Made by a program: the position numbers and the translations under genes
Shown here: positions 22,071-29,273 of the stretch, in pieces
How positions within the stretch are numbered: the first letter of the stretch is position 1
How the letters are laid out: each line of letters opens with the position of its first letter
The notes under the pieces: generated by a model
What the model was told of the DNA's origin: nothing
Seen by the model: the letters and a program-made list of their open reading frames with translations, nothing else
The model's database searches: none
Assembly: GCA_016191525.1 (NCBI GenBank)
Contig: JACPOK010000033.1
Span: 558,001 to 622,000 of the forward strand
DNA length: 64,000 nucleotides
Origin: Burkholderiales bacterium
GTDB lineage: Bacteria > Pseudomonadota > Gammaproteobacteria > Burkholderiales > Burkholderiaceae_C
Reading direction: 5' to 3'

Positions 22071-23243
22071 TTACTTGGTCTTGCCGGGGTCCTTGACGTC
22101 CTTGATGACGTCGAACTCCACGTTGTAGAGCTGGGCGTCCTTCTTCTCGACCTTGCGCAGGTACACGTTCTGCACGATATCGCGGGTCTGCGCGTCGATG
22201 AACACCGGGCCGCGCGGGCTCTCGAAGATCTGGCCCTTCATAGCGGCCAGCAGCGCGTCGCCGTCGCCCTTGCCGCCGGTCTTCTTAAGCGCTTCGTAGA
22301 TCACGCGCATGCCGTCATAGCCGCCCACGGCCATGAAGTTGGGGCGCAGGTTCTTGTTGGCCTTGGTGAAGGCTTCCACGAATTTCTTGTTGGTGGCCGA
22401 GGGATGCGCGGCGGAGTAGTGGTGCGAGGTAACCACGCCCAGCGCGCCATCGCCCATGTCGTTCAACTGGTCGTCATCGGTCACGTCGCCGGTGGCGATG
22501 AGCTTGATGCCGGCCTTGTCCATGCCGCGCTCCAGGAACTGCTTCATCACGGCCGCCCCGGCACCGGACGGCACGAAGACGAACAGCGCGTCGGGCTTGG
22601 CGTCGCGCACTTTCTGCAGGAAGGGAGCGAAGTCGGGGTTGCGCAGCGGCACGCGCAGGGCTTCGGTGACCTGGCCGCCGTTGAATTGCAGGCGGCTCGC
22701 GAAAAACTTTTCGGCGTCGATGCCCGGGCCGTAGTCGGTGACCAGGGTGACGACCTTCTTGATGCCGTTCTTCGGGGCCCAGTCGGCCAGCGCGACCGAC
22801 ACCTGCGGCAGCGTGAAGCTGGTGCGCACGATGTACGGCGAGGCTTCGGTGATGGCGGAAGTGGCGGCGGCCATCACCACCTGGGGCGTCTTCGATTGCG
22901 TGGCGATCGGCGCGGTGGCCATGGCCGAGGGCGTGATGCCGAAGCCGGCCAGCACGTTGACCTTGTCATTCACCACCAGTTCCTGCGCCAGGCGGCGGGT
23001 GACATCGGGCAGGCTGGTGTCGTCCTTGACGATCAGCTGGATCTTCTTGCCGGCCACGGTGTCGCCGTTCTGCGCCATGTACAGCCGCGCTGCCGCTTCG
23101 ATCTGCCGGCCCGTGGTGGCCTGCTGGCCCGTCATGGGAAGGATCAGGCCGATCTTGAAGGTGTTGTCCTGGGCCAGCGCCAGGCCGCCGGCCGCCAGCA
23201 GGGCCGCCGCGACGGCGGTCTGGATGAGGGTTCTTTTGTGCAT
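22071..23243 (-). CDS. livK: ABC transporter substrate-binding protein (LivK type)
   Basis: A 390-residue periplasmic binding protein. A Sec signal peptide (to ALAQ) precedes the Leu/Ile/Val-binding fold, beginning KIGLILPMTGQQATTGRQIE. Later segments GFGITPSAMATAPIA, VTLVTDYGPGID and FMAVGGYDGMRVIYEAL are typical of the branch that binds amides, aromatic acids or branched-chain amino acids. It is the first gene of livKHMGF and carries its own promoter-like region upstream. Confidence 0.9.
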   Translation of the reverse strand: MHKRTLIQTAVAAALLAAGGLALAQDNTFKIGLILPMTGQQATTGRQIEAAARLYMAQNGDTVAGKKIQLIVKDDTSLPDVTRRLAQELVVNDKVNVLAGFGITPSAMATAPIATQSKTPQVVMAAATSAITEASPYIVRTSFTLPQVSVALADWAPKNGIKKVVTLVTDYGPGIDAEKFFASRLQFNGGQVTEALRVPLRNPDFAPFLQKVRDAKPDALFVFVPSGAGAAVMKQFLERGMDKAGIKLIATGDVTDDDQLNDMGDGALGVVTSHHYSAAHPSATNKKFVEAFTKANKNLRPNFMAVGGYDGMRVIYEALKKTGGKGDGDALLAAMKGQIFESPRGPVFIDAQTRDIVQNVYLRKVEKKDAQLYNVEFDVIKDVKDPGKTK

Positions 23244-23310
23244 GGATGTCTCCGATTCTTGGGTAGGGGGATTGTGGTCGCGTCGCGGTGAGTTACAAAG
23301 CCCCGGCGGG

Positions 23311-23354
23311 GTCTAGCAGCTATTCATTTTTACTATACCCCCGCAGGAGCTATT
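23311..23354. repeat. AGCAGCTA-type extragenic motif upstream of livK
   Basis: The plus strand reads TCTAGCAGCTATTCATTTTT at 23312-23331 and AGCTATT again at 23348-23354, AT-rich in a GC-rich background. A related motif (GCGTCAGCAGCTACTGAATT) lies at 25095-25114 inside the vanR start, and GCTATCAGCTATAGC is at 15933-15947. They may be degenerate copies of a short dispersed repeat found between genes in this bacterial group. Confidence 0.35.
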
Positions 23355-23357
23355 GCA
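23333..23357 (-). promoter_or_regulatory. Candidate promoter of livK
   Basis: On the minus strand TTGCAA (23352-23357) and TATAGT (23333-23338) are separated by 13-15 bases of GC-rich DNA, slightly short for a sigma-70 promoter. The gene start follows about 90 bases downstream. This is a visual match only. The -10 region overlaps a short AGCAGCTA-containing motif. Confidence 0.3.
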
Positions 23358-23364
23358 AGGATGC

Positions 23365-24330
23365 TCAGCCGTCGGGCCGCCAGGACGAGTCGAGCGTGAT
23401 GGAGCCCACCACCCGCGACACGCAGGCGCAGATGCGCGTGTTTTGCTGCTTCTCGTGGTCGCTGAGGTACACGTCCCGGTGATCCACCTCGCCATCCACC
23501 GCCAGCACGTCCACCGCGCACAGGCCGCATTCGCCGCGCTTGCAGTCGGACAGCGTTTGCACGCCGGCCTGCTCCAGCGCATCGAGCAGGCTGCAGTCGG
23601 CCGGCACCATGATGTCCAGCGCGTGGCGCGGCACCTGCACACGGAAGGCCTGCGGCGCGAAGCGGCCGCTGGAGCCAAAGGTTTCGTAGCGCAGGTCGCT
23701 GGCCGGCCGGCCGGAGGCCTCCCAGGCGCGGCGCATCGCGTCCAGCATGGGCACCGGGCCGCAGACGTACGCCTGAGCGCCCGGCGGCAAGGCGGCGATC
23801 TCGGCCGCGAAGTCAATCGGCGCGCCGATGGCGGCGTGCAAGTTGTCGCCCAGGCTGGCACGCAAGTCATCGCCATAGGCCAGCTCATCCTGCGAACGGG
23901 CGCCGTACAGCATGCGCAGCGTCGCGCCGCGCGCGGCCAGGGCCCGCGCCATCAGCACCAGCGGCGTGATGCCGATGCCCCCGGCCACCAGCAGGTAGGC
24001 CGGCGCGCGGTAGTCCAGCGGGAAGTGGTTCTGCGGCTCGCTCACCTGCAGCCGGTGGCCCTGGTCCAGCCGCCACATGGCCAGCGAGCCGCCGCGCCCT
24101 TCGTCCAGCCTTTTCACGGCGATGCGCCAGCAACGGCCGTCGGGCTCGCCCACCAGCGAATACGAGCGCACTTGCGGCTGCCCGCCGACCAGCACCAGCA
24201 CCTGCAGGTGGCTGCCCGGCGTGTGGGCCGCGGCGCCATCCGCCGGTCGCAGGGTGATCTCGCGCACCGTGGGCGTCAGGTCGCGCAGCGACTCCACCAC
24301 GGCTTCGGTCCAGGCCTGGCTTGCTTTCAT
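23365..24330 (-). CDS. vanB: Vanillate O-demethylase oxidoreductase component (VanB)
   Basis: A 321-residue class IA reductase of the phthalate-dioxygenase-reductase type. The FMN-binding motif RSYSLVGE comes first, then the NAD-binding AGGIGITPLVLMARAL and the YVCGPVPMLDAM segment. The C-terminal plant-type [2Fe-2S] cluster is DCKRGECGLC (Cx4Cx2C) plus a later Cys in TRICACVSR. It passes electrons from NADH to the VanA Rieske centre. It is the last gene of vanA-vanR-vanB; 10 bases separate it from vanR. Confidence 0.92.
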   Translation of the reverse strand: MKASQAWTEAVVESLRDLTPTVREITLRPADGAAAHTPGSHLQVLVLVGGQPQVRSYSLVGEPDGRCWRIAVKRLDEGRGGSLAMWRLDQGHRLQVSEPQNHFPLDYRAPAYLLVAGGIGITPLVLMARALAARGATLRMLYGARSQDELAYGDDLRASLGDNLHAAIGAPIDFAAEIAALPPGAQAYVCGPVPMLDAMRRAWEASGRPASDLRYETFGSSGRFAPQAFRVQVPRHALDIMVPADCSLLDALEQAGVQTLSDCKRGECGLCAVDVLAVDGEVDHRDVYLSDHEKQQNTRICACVSRVVGSITLDSSWRPDG

Positions 24331-24340
24331 GTCGGTCTCT

Positions 24341-25129
24341 TCAGTTGCGTTTTCGGATCAGGCGCACGCCGGGCATCTGATCCAGGTTGTGGCTTTGCAC
24401 CGCTTCGCGCAGGTTGCGCTGCGCCATGCGCGAGTGCTCGCGCATGATGGATTCGGCCCGGCTGCCCTCGCGCGCCTCGATGGCGTGCAGCACCTGCCAG
24501 TGCTGGTCCTGCGCCACGATGAGCATGTCGCGCGCCTGCGGCGAATTGGCCTGCACCACCACAAAGGCGGAAGGCGAGGCAAACGGCAGGCTGGCCACCC
24601 GCTCCAGCTCACGCGCCAGCACGGTGCTGCCGGCCAGCTCGCCCAGCAGGGTGTGGAAGCGCTCGTTGAACTTGACGTAGCTGGAGAACGATTCGTCGTC
24701 CAGCGCGGGCTGCGCCAGCAGCGCGTCGATGGCCTTCAGGCACTCGCGTGCCTCGTTCAACACCACGGGCGCGGCGCCGCGCTCGGCGGCCAGCCGCGCC
24801 ACCAGGCCTTCGATGGTGCCGCGCAGCTCGATGGCCTCGGACACATCGCGCTCGGAGAAGGTGCGCACCGCATAACCGCCGTTGGGCAGCGACTCGATCA
24901 GGCCTTCCTGCTCCAGTCGCATCAGCGCCGCGCGGATCGGCGTGCGCGAGACGCCCAGCTTTTCCACGATGGAAAGCTCGGCGATGCGCGTGCCACCCGG
25001 CAGCTCGCCCGCCAGGATCATTTCGCGCAGCCGCAACTGCGCCCGCAGCTGCGCGCTTTCAGAGGGGGATTGGCCCGCAACGCCCGCCAGTTGTGCGTCA
25101 GCAGCTACTGAATTGATAGCGTTGCTCAT
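24341..25129 (-). CDS. vanR: GntR-family regulator (FCD subfamily), VanR-like
   Basis: A 262-residue transcription factor. The winged helix is at about residues 30-95 (LREMILAGELPGGTRIAELS, then LGVSRTPIRAALMRLEQEGL). The helical FCD effector domain follows, with conserved Asp/His positions (ERFHTLLGEL, QHWQVLHAIEARE). VanR proteins repress vanAB until vanillate binds. The gene lies between vanA and vanB, overlapping vanA by 4 bases. The first dozen codons (ATG at 25129) read through an AGCAGCTA-type repeat, so the N-terminal tail may be a recent addition. Confidence 0.88.
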   Translation of the reverse strand: MSNAINSVAADAQLAGVAGQSPSESAQLRAQLRLREMILAGELPGGTRIAELSIVEKLGVSRTPIRAALMRLEQEGLIESLPNGGYAVRTFSERDVSEAIELRGTIEGLVARLAAERGAAPVVLNEARECLKAIDALLAQPALDDESFSSYVKFNERFHTLLGELAGSTVLARELERVASLPFASPSAFVVVQANSPQARDMLIVAQDQHWQVLHAIEAREGSRAESIMREHSRMAQRNLREAVQSHNLDQMPGVRLIRKRN

Positions 25130-26205
25130 GCAGCGCGCCGGATGGGGATCACCGGCGCCGGTGACTTTTCAGCGGCGACGAGCCCGTCGATCAATCGACG
25201 CGCCCACATGGAGCCGGCATCGATATTGAGGTTGTAGAACTTGTGGTCGGGGTGCTCGTCCATCGCGACCTGCTGTGCCTCCAGCACATGCTCGTCCTCG
25301 CGGAAGATGGTGGCCACGCCTTCGCGCAGCTGGTGGGTGAGCTTCTGTTCGCCCAGGCAGTAGTTGCGGGCGAAGGCCCAGAAATAGTGGCAGGTGCCGT
25401 CGGTCTCGGGCGTGATGGTGTTGAGCACAAAGCCGTTGACGCCCTTGCTGCGGTCGCCCTGCGGCGCGCCGCTGCCCGCCTCGGCCACGCCCACGTCGAT
25501 GCATACGGTGGCCGGCGCCTCGAAGCGGATGATCTGCCAGCGGTCCACCGGCCCCTCGTAATTGCGGCCGGCCTTGATCTGCCCCGCCCAGAACGGCGGC
25601 GGCGTGATGTTTTCCATCCAGCGCGTGACCGTGGCCGTGCGATCGCCATGCGTGGCGACAAAGGGCGCCTCGGCCACTTCGCGGCTGCCGATGGACGAGC
25701 CGTGCACGAAGGTCTCGTGCGTCAGGTCCATCAGGTTGTCGATCACCAGCCGGTAGTCGCACTTGACGGTGATCAGCTTGCCGTCGCCCGCCCAATCGGG
25801 GTCGTCGTTCCAGTGCATATCGGGCACCAGCGCCACATCGGCCAGGGCCGGGTCGCCGGGCCAGACCCAGACAAAGCGGTGCTTCTCCACCACCGGATAG
25901 CTGCGCACGCAGGCCGAGGGATTGATGGTTTCCTGGCTGGGCATGTGGGTGCAGCGGCCCTGCGCGTTGTAGACCAGGCCGTGGTAGCCGCAGGTGAGCT
26001 CGTCGCCCTCCAGCCGGCCCATCGACAGCGGCAGCAGCCGGTGCCAGCACGCGTCTTCCAGCACGGCCAGCGTGCCATCGGTCTTGCGGAACATCACCAG
26101 TTTCTGGTTGCAGATCGTGCGTGCCATCAGCGTGCGGCCGACCTCAACGTCATAGGCGGCGGCATACCAGGCGTTCAGAGGAAATGAGGATTTGGACGGC
26201 GTCAT
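25126..26205 (-). CDS. vanA: Vanillate O-demethylase oxygenase component (VanA)
   Basis: A 359-residue Rieske non-haem iron oxygenase that demethylates vanillate to protocatechuate, releasing formaldehyde. The Rieske centre is C53-W-H55 ... C72-GY-H75. The mononuclear-iron motif is DNLMDLTHETFVH (H163, H168 plus an upstream Asp). The ATG at 26205 is chosen; a TTG at 26241 would put promoter and operator sequence inside the gene. There is no ribosome site before the ATG, and the predicted transcript starts within a few bases of it. Product protocatechuate feeds the lig operon 10 kb away. Confidence 0.92.
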   Translation of the reverse strand: MTPSKSSFPLNAWYAAAYDVEVGRTLMARTICNQKLVMFRKTDGTLAVLEDACWHRLLPLSMGRLEGDELTCGYHGLVYNAQGRCTHMPSQETINPSACVRSYPVVEKHRFVWVWPGDPALADVALVPDMHWNDDPDWAGDGKLITVKCDYRLVIDNLMDLTHETFVHGSSIGSREVAEAPFVATHGDRTATVTRWMENITPPPFWAGQIKAGRNYEGPVDRWQIIRFEAPATVCIDVGVAEAGSGAPQGDRSKGVNGFVLNTITPETDGTCHYFWAFARNYCLGEQKLTHQLREGVATIFREDEHVLEAQQVAMDEHPDHKFYNLNIDAGSMWARRLIDGLVAAEKSPAPVIPIRRAA

Positions 26206-26241
26206 GGATACACATTGTATACATTGAAGGTGTTTCAGCAA
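26205..26241 (-). promoter_or_regulatory. vanA promoter with overlapping VanR-type operator
   Basis: Minus-strand TTGCTG (26236-26241) and TACAAT (26214-26219) are spaced by 16 bases, a good sigma-70 match. Transcription should begin about 2 bases ahead of the vanA ATG, giving a leaderless mRNA. The palindrome TGTATACA (26216-26223), within ATTGTATACATT, overlaps the -10; a second related site TGGATACA covers 26205-26212. The sequence resembles the ATTGGATCCAAT-type sites known for VanR of Caulobacter. Confidence 0.55.
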
Positions 26242-26257
26242 GGGTTTGGTGCTGTTT

Positions 26258-26286
26258 TTGGACGATTTACCCAGCTCATGTATCCA
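26258..26286 (+). promoter_or_regulatory. Candidate promoter of the MetE-like gene with a VanR-like half-site
   Basis: TTGGAC (26258-26263) and TATCCA (26281-26286) are 17 bases apart, pointing toward the plus-strand gene at 26344. TGTATCCA (26279-26286) covers the -10 and is the inverted copy of TGGATACA at the vanA start, so one regulator could bind both sides of the divergent region. Hexamer matches are only moderate. Confidence 0.35.
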
Positions 26287-26343
26287 GACACCGCGATTCC
26301 GGCTGTTCTAACATCGGGCGCAAGACATCCCAAGGAGACCCCC

Positions 26344-27450
26344 ATGAGCCAGCTTCCCGCCCGTTACGACCATGTCGGCAGCTTTCTGCGGCCCCAGTAC
26401 CTGCTGGAGGCGCGCGAGCAGAAAGCCAAGGGCCAGATCACGCCGGAGCAGCTGCGCGCGGTGGAAGACAAGGCCATCACCGAGATCGTGAAGTTCCAGG
26501 AAGACGTGGGCCTGAAAAGCATCACCGACGGCGAGTTCCGCCGCACGTATTTCCACATCGACTTCCTGGACCAGCTGGGCGGCGTGAAGACCGACATCCC
26601 GGTCACCATCCGCAAGCCCGACGGCACGGAAGAACTGGCGCCGCCCGCGATGCGTGTGATCGACAAGGTGCGCCACGTCAAGGACATCCAGCTGGCCGAC
26701 TTCCAGTACCTCAAGAGCCAGGTGAGCGCGGGCCGCACGCCCAAGGTGACCATCCCCTCGCCCACCATGCTGCACTTCCGGGGCGGGCGCGCCGGCATCA
26801 GCAAGGAGGCGTACCCGGAACTCGACCCGGTGTTCTATGACGACGTGGCCAAAGCCTATGGCGACGAGCTGCGCAGCCTGGCGGCCGCGGGCTGCACTTA
26901 CGTGCAGATGGACGACACCAACCTGGCCTACCTGTGCGACGAGAAGATGCGCGAGGCGGCCCGCCAGCGCGGCGACGACCCCAACGAGCTGCCGCACCGC
27001 TACGCGAAATTCATCAACAAGGTGGTAGCGCAGAAACCCGCCGGCATGCTGCTGGCCATGCACCTGTGCCGCGGCAACTTCAAGAGCACCCACGCCGCCG
27101 CCGGCAACTACGAGCCCGTGGCCGAGGCGCTACTGAAGGAGATGGACCTGGACGCCTACTTCATGGAGTACGACGACGCCCGCTCCGGCGACTTCAAGCC
27201 CCTGCGCTTCTTGCCAAAAGGCAAGACCGTGGTGCTGGGCCTGGTGACCACCAAGTTCGGCACCATGGAAGACAAGGACGAACTCAAGCGCCGCATCGAC
27301 GAAGCCGCCAAGTACGCCCCCATGGACCAGCTGGCGCTGTCACCCCAATGCGGCTTTTCCAGCACCGTACATGGGAACAACATCGCGGTAGAAGCGCAGA
27401 GGAACAAGCTGCGGCTGGTGATCGAGACGGCGCAGGAAGTCTGGGGCTAA
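26344..27450 (+). CDS. Cobalamin-independent methionine synthase-like protein (MetE C-terminal-domain family)
   Basis: A 368-residue zinc methyltransferase-like TIM barrel, matching only the catalytic C-terminal half of MetE. The early segment VGSFLRPQYLLEAREQ and the zinc-ligand pattern H240-x-C242 (MHLCRGN), E275 and C336 (SPQCGFSS) are visible. Full MetE is about 750 residues, so this is the short paralogue class whose methyl donor is often unknown. The ATG at 26344 has AAGGAG upstream. It diverges from vanA, suggesting a link with demethylation or C1 handling; this is inference. Confidence 0.85.
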   Translation: MSQLPARYDHVGSFLRPQYLLEAREQKAKGQITPEQLRAVEDKAITEIVKFQEDVGLKSITDGEFRRTYFHIDFLDQLGGVKTDIPVTIRKPDGTEELAPPAMRVIDKVRHVKDIQLADFQYLKSQVSAGRTPKVTIPSPTMLHFRGGRAGISKEAYPELDPVFYDDVAKAYGDELRSLAAAGCTYVQMDDTNLAYLCDEKMREAARQRGDDPNELPHRYAKFINKVVAQKPAGMLLAMHLCRGNFKSTHAAAGNYEPVAEALLKEMDLDAYFMEYDDARSGDFKPLRFLPKGKTVVLGLVTTKFGTMEDKDELKRRIDEAAKYAPMDQLALSPQCGFSSTVHGNNIAVEAQRNKLRLVIETAQEVWG

Positions 27451-27461
27451 GTTTTTTTTCG

Positions 27462-28103
27462 TCACCGCGGCACCTTGAACCTCACCCGCGCCGCCAGCGC
27501 CGCCTCGCGCGCCGCGCAGCCTTCAATGTGATCGTTGACCAGCCCCATCGCCTGCATGAACGCATAAACCGTCGTCGGCCCGACAAAACTCCAGCCGCGC
27601 TTCTTGAGATCCTTCGACAGCGCCACCGATTCCGGTGAAGTCGCCATCTCCAGCAGCGCCTTGCGCGTGATGCGCCGGGGCCGCGCCGCGGCGGGTGGCT
27701 CGGCGCGCCAGAAATACGCGGCGAGCGAGCCGAACTCATCGCGCAGTTCGATGGCCCGGGCCGCGTTGTTGATGGCCGAGACGATCTTGCCGCGGTGCCG
27801 CACGATGCCGGCGTCGGCCACCAGCCGCTCCACATCGCGGTCACGGAAGCGCGCCATTTCCTCTACGTCGAAGTTGGCGAAGCCCTTGCGGAAGGCATCG
27901 CGCTTGTTCAGGATCGTGAGCCACGACAGCCCGCTCTGGAAGCCCTCCAGGCAGATCTTCTCGAACAGCCGCCGGTCGTCGGCCACCGGAAAGCCCCACT
28001 CACTGTCGTGATACGCGCGGTATACAGGCGTGGCCTGGCACCAGGCGCAGCGGCATACGCCTTTTTCGTCCGCGAACAGACCCTCCGCCAGTGCCTTGGC
28101 CAT
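27462..28103 (-). CDS. tag: DNA-3-methyladenine glycosylase I
   Basis: A 213-residue Tag-family base-excision enzyme removing 3-methyladenine from DNA. Family marks are CAWCQATPVYRAYHDSEWG near the N-terminus (zinc-binding Cys and catalytic-pocket Glu), the segment FEKICLEGFQSGLSWLTIL, and the late zinc-ligand region NDHIEGCAAR. The ATG at 28103 has AAGGAGG 9 bases upstream; the longer frame to 28625 is antisense to the next gene. It is convergent with the MetE-like gene, separated by a T8 run. Confidence 0.93.
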   Translation of the reverse strand: MAKALAEGLFADEKGVCRCAWCQATPVYRAYHDSEWGFPVADDRRLFEKICLEGFQSGLSWLTILNKRDAFRKGFANFDVEEMARFRDRDVERLVADAGIVRHRGKIVSAINNAARAIELRDEFGSLAAYFWRAEPPAAARPRRITRKALLEMATSPESVALSKDLKKRGWSFVGPTTVYAFMQAMGLVNDHIEGCAAREAALAARVRFKVPR

Positions 28104-28185
28104 ATGCCGCCCTCCTTTTGTGGGCCCGATGTTAAGCCAGCGGTTTGGAGCGAGAATCCGGAACGCAAACGTACGGAGGTGAGCC

Positions 28186-29175
28186 ATGCCATCGATCACG
28201 CGACGCGACCTGCTTGGTGCCCTGGGCGCGGGCGCCCTTGTTACCAGCCGCCCCGCCCTGCCCCAGGCGCCCGCGGGCCGCATGCAAAGCTGGAAGCTGG
28301 CCACCTCCAGGCGCACCGGCATCCACGACATCGCGCCGGCCTCCGATGGCGGTGTGTGGTTCAGCGGCCAGGCCAGCGGGCACCTGGGGTGGTTCGACCC
28401 GAAGACCGGCCGCACGGAGCTGGTGGCACTGGGCCAGGGCTCGTCGCCGCACGGGGTGATCCAGGGGCCGGACAAGGCGGCGTGGCTGACCGACGGCGGC
28501 CAGAACGCCATCGTGCGCGTGGGCTGGCCCGACCAAAAAGTGCAAGTGTTCCCCCTTCCTGCCGGCACGCCGTACACCAACCTCAACACCGCCGCCTTCG
28601 ATGCCGACGGCGACCTGTGGTTCACCGGCCAGGGTGGCTATGTCGGCAAGCTCGCCGTGAAAACCGGCCAGGTCAGCGTCAAGGAAGCGCCGCGCGGCCG
28701 CGGGCCCTACGGCATCTGCGCCACGCCGGCCGGCGAGATCTGGTGGTGCTCGCTGGCGGGCTCGTTCATCGCCCACCTGGACCGGCGCACCGGCGAATCC
28801 ACCATCGTCGAGCCGCCCACGCGCGGCCAGGGCGCGCGCCGCGTCTGGAGCGACAGCAAAGGCCGCATCTGGGTGAGCGAATGGAATAGCGGCAACCTGT
28901 CCATGCACGACCCCGCGACGAAAGCGTGGCGCGCCTGGAAGCTGCCGGGCGACAACCCGCGCGCCTACGCTGTCTACGTGGACGAACGCGACGTCGCCTG
29001 GGTCAGCGAATGGACGCACAACGCGACCTACGCCTTCGATCCGCGCACCGAGAAGTTCGAACGCTTTGCCATGCCCCGCGACAGCGCCAACGTGCGCCAG
29101 ATCCTGGGCCGCCGTGGCGAGGTCTGGCTGCCCGAAAGCGGCACCGAGCACGTCACCGTCATCCGCACCGCCTGA
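28186..29175 (+). CDS. Secreted Vgb-like (streptogramin-lyase-family) beta-propeller protein
   Basis: A 329-residue protein with a twin-arginine-type leader (SITRRDLLGALGAGA) and about seven repeats of the pattern 'G-x-W-F/V-S/T-x', such as GGVWFSGQASGHLGWFDP, DGDLWFTGQGG and GRIWVSEWNSG. This is the beta-propeller of the virginiamycin B lyase and SMP-30-like families. Export and the setting beside transport genes argue for a periplasmic lactonase or binding role rather than antibiotic resistance; this is inference. It is not tightly linked to either neighbour. Confidence 0.8.
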   Translation: MPSITRRDLLGALGAGALVTSRPALPQAPAGRMQSWKLATSRRTGIHDIAPASDGGVWFSGQASGHLGWFDPKTGRTELVALGQGSSPHGVIQGPDKAAWLTDGGQNAIVRVGWPDQKVQVFPLPAGTPYTNLNTAAFDADGDLWFTGQGGYVGKLAVKTGQVSVKEAPRGRGPYGICATPAGEIWWCSLAGSFIAHLDRRTGESTIVEPPTRGQGARRVWSDSKGRIWVSEWNSGNLSMHDPATKAWRAWKLPGDNPRAYAVYVDERDVAWVSEWTHNATYAFDPRTEKFERFAMPRDSANVRQILGRRGEVWLPESGTEHVTVIRTA

Positions 29176-29185
29176 CTGGCGCACA

Positions 29186-29199
29186 CCCGGTTCCCCGGG
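29186..29199 (+). terminator. Possible terminator hairpin after the Vgb-like gene
   Basis: CCCGG and CCGGG pair around a TTCC loop 11 bases after the stop codon. The T-tract after it is weak (TTTT appears 12 bases later), so termination may be partial or factor-dependent. Confidence 0.3.
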
Positions 29200-29226
29200 A
29201 AATCCCTGAGTTTTGCTGGTTTGTAT

Positions 29227-29265
29227 ATCGATACACTAAATCGATTCACTAAACCGATAAACGAG
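29227..29265 (+). repeat. 13-bp tandem repeats ahead of the double-TRAP operon, possible operator
   Basis: Two and a half copies of a 13-base unit: ATCGATACACTAA (29227-29239), ATCGATTCACTAA (29240-29252) and a diverged ACCGATAAACGAG (29253-29265). The first copy also forms part of an inverted repeat TGTAT-N4-ATACA. The repeats lie just upstream of the ribosome site of the first TRAP gene, where a regulator such as the LacI protein at the end of the operon could bind. Confidence 0.55.
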
Positions 29266-29273
29266 GAGATCCC

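Noticed and set aside
27452..27459. T8 run after the MetE-like gene considered as an intrinsic terminator
   Set aside because: No stable GC-rich hairpin precedes the run on the plus strand; it may aid termination but cannot be called as such.
28186..29175. Vgb-like protein as an antibiotic-resistance lyase
   Set aside because: The fold matches, but an export leader and the metabolic surroundings argue against a cytosolic streptogramin lyase; resistance cannot be claimed from sequence alone.
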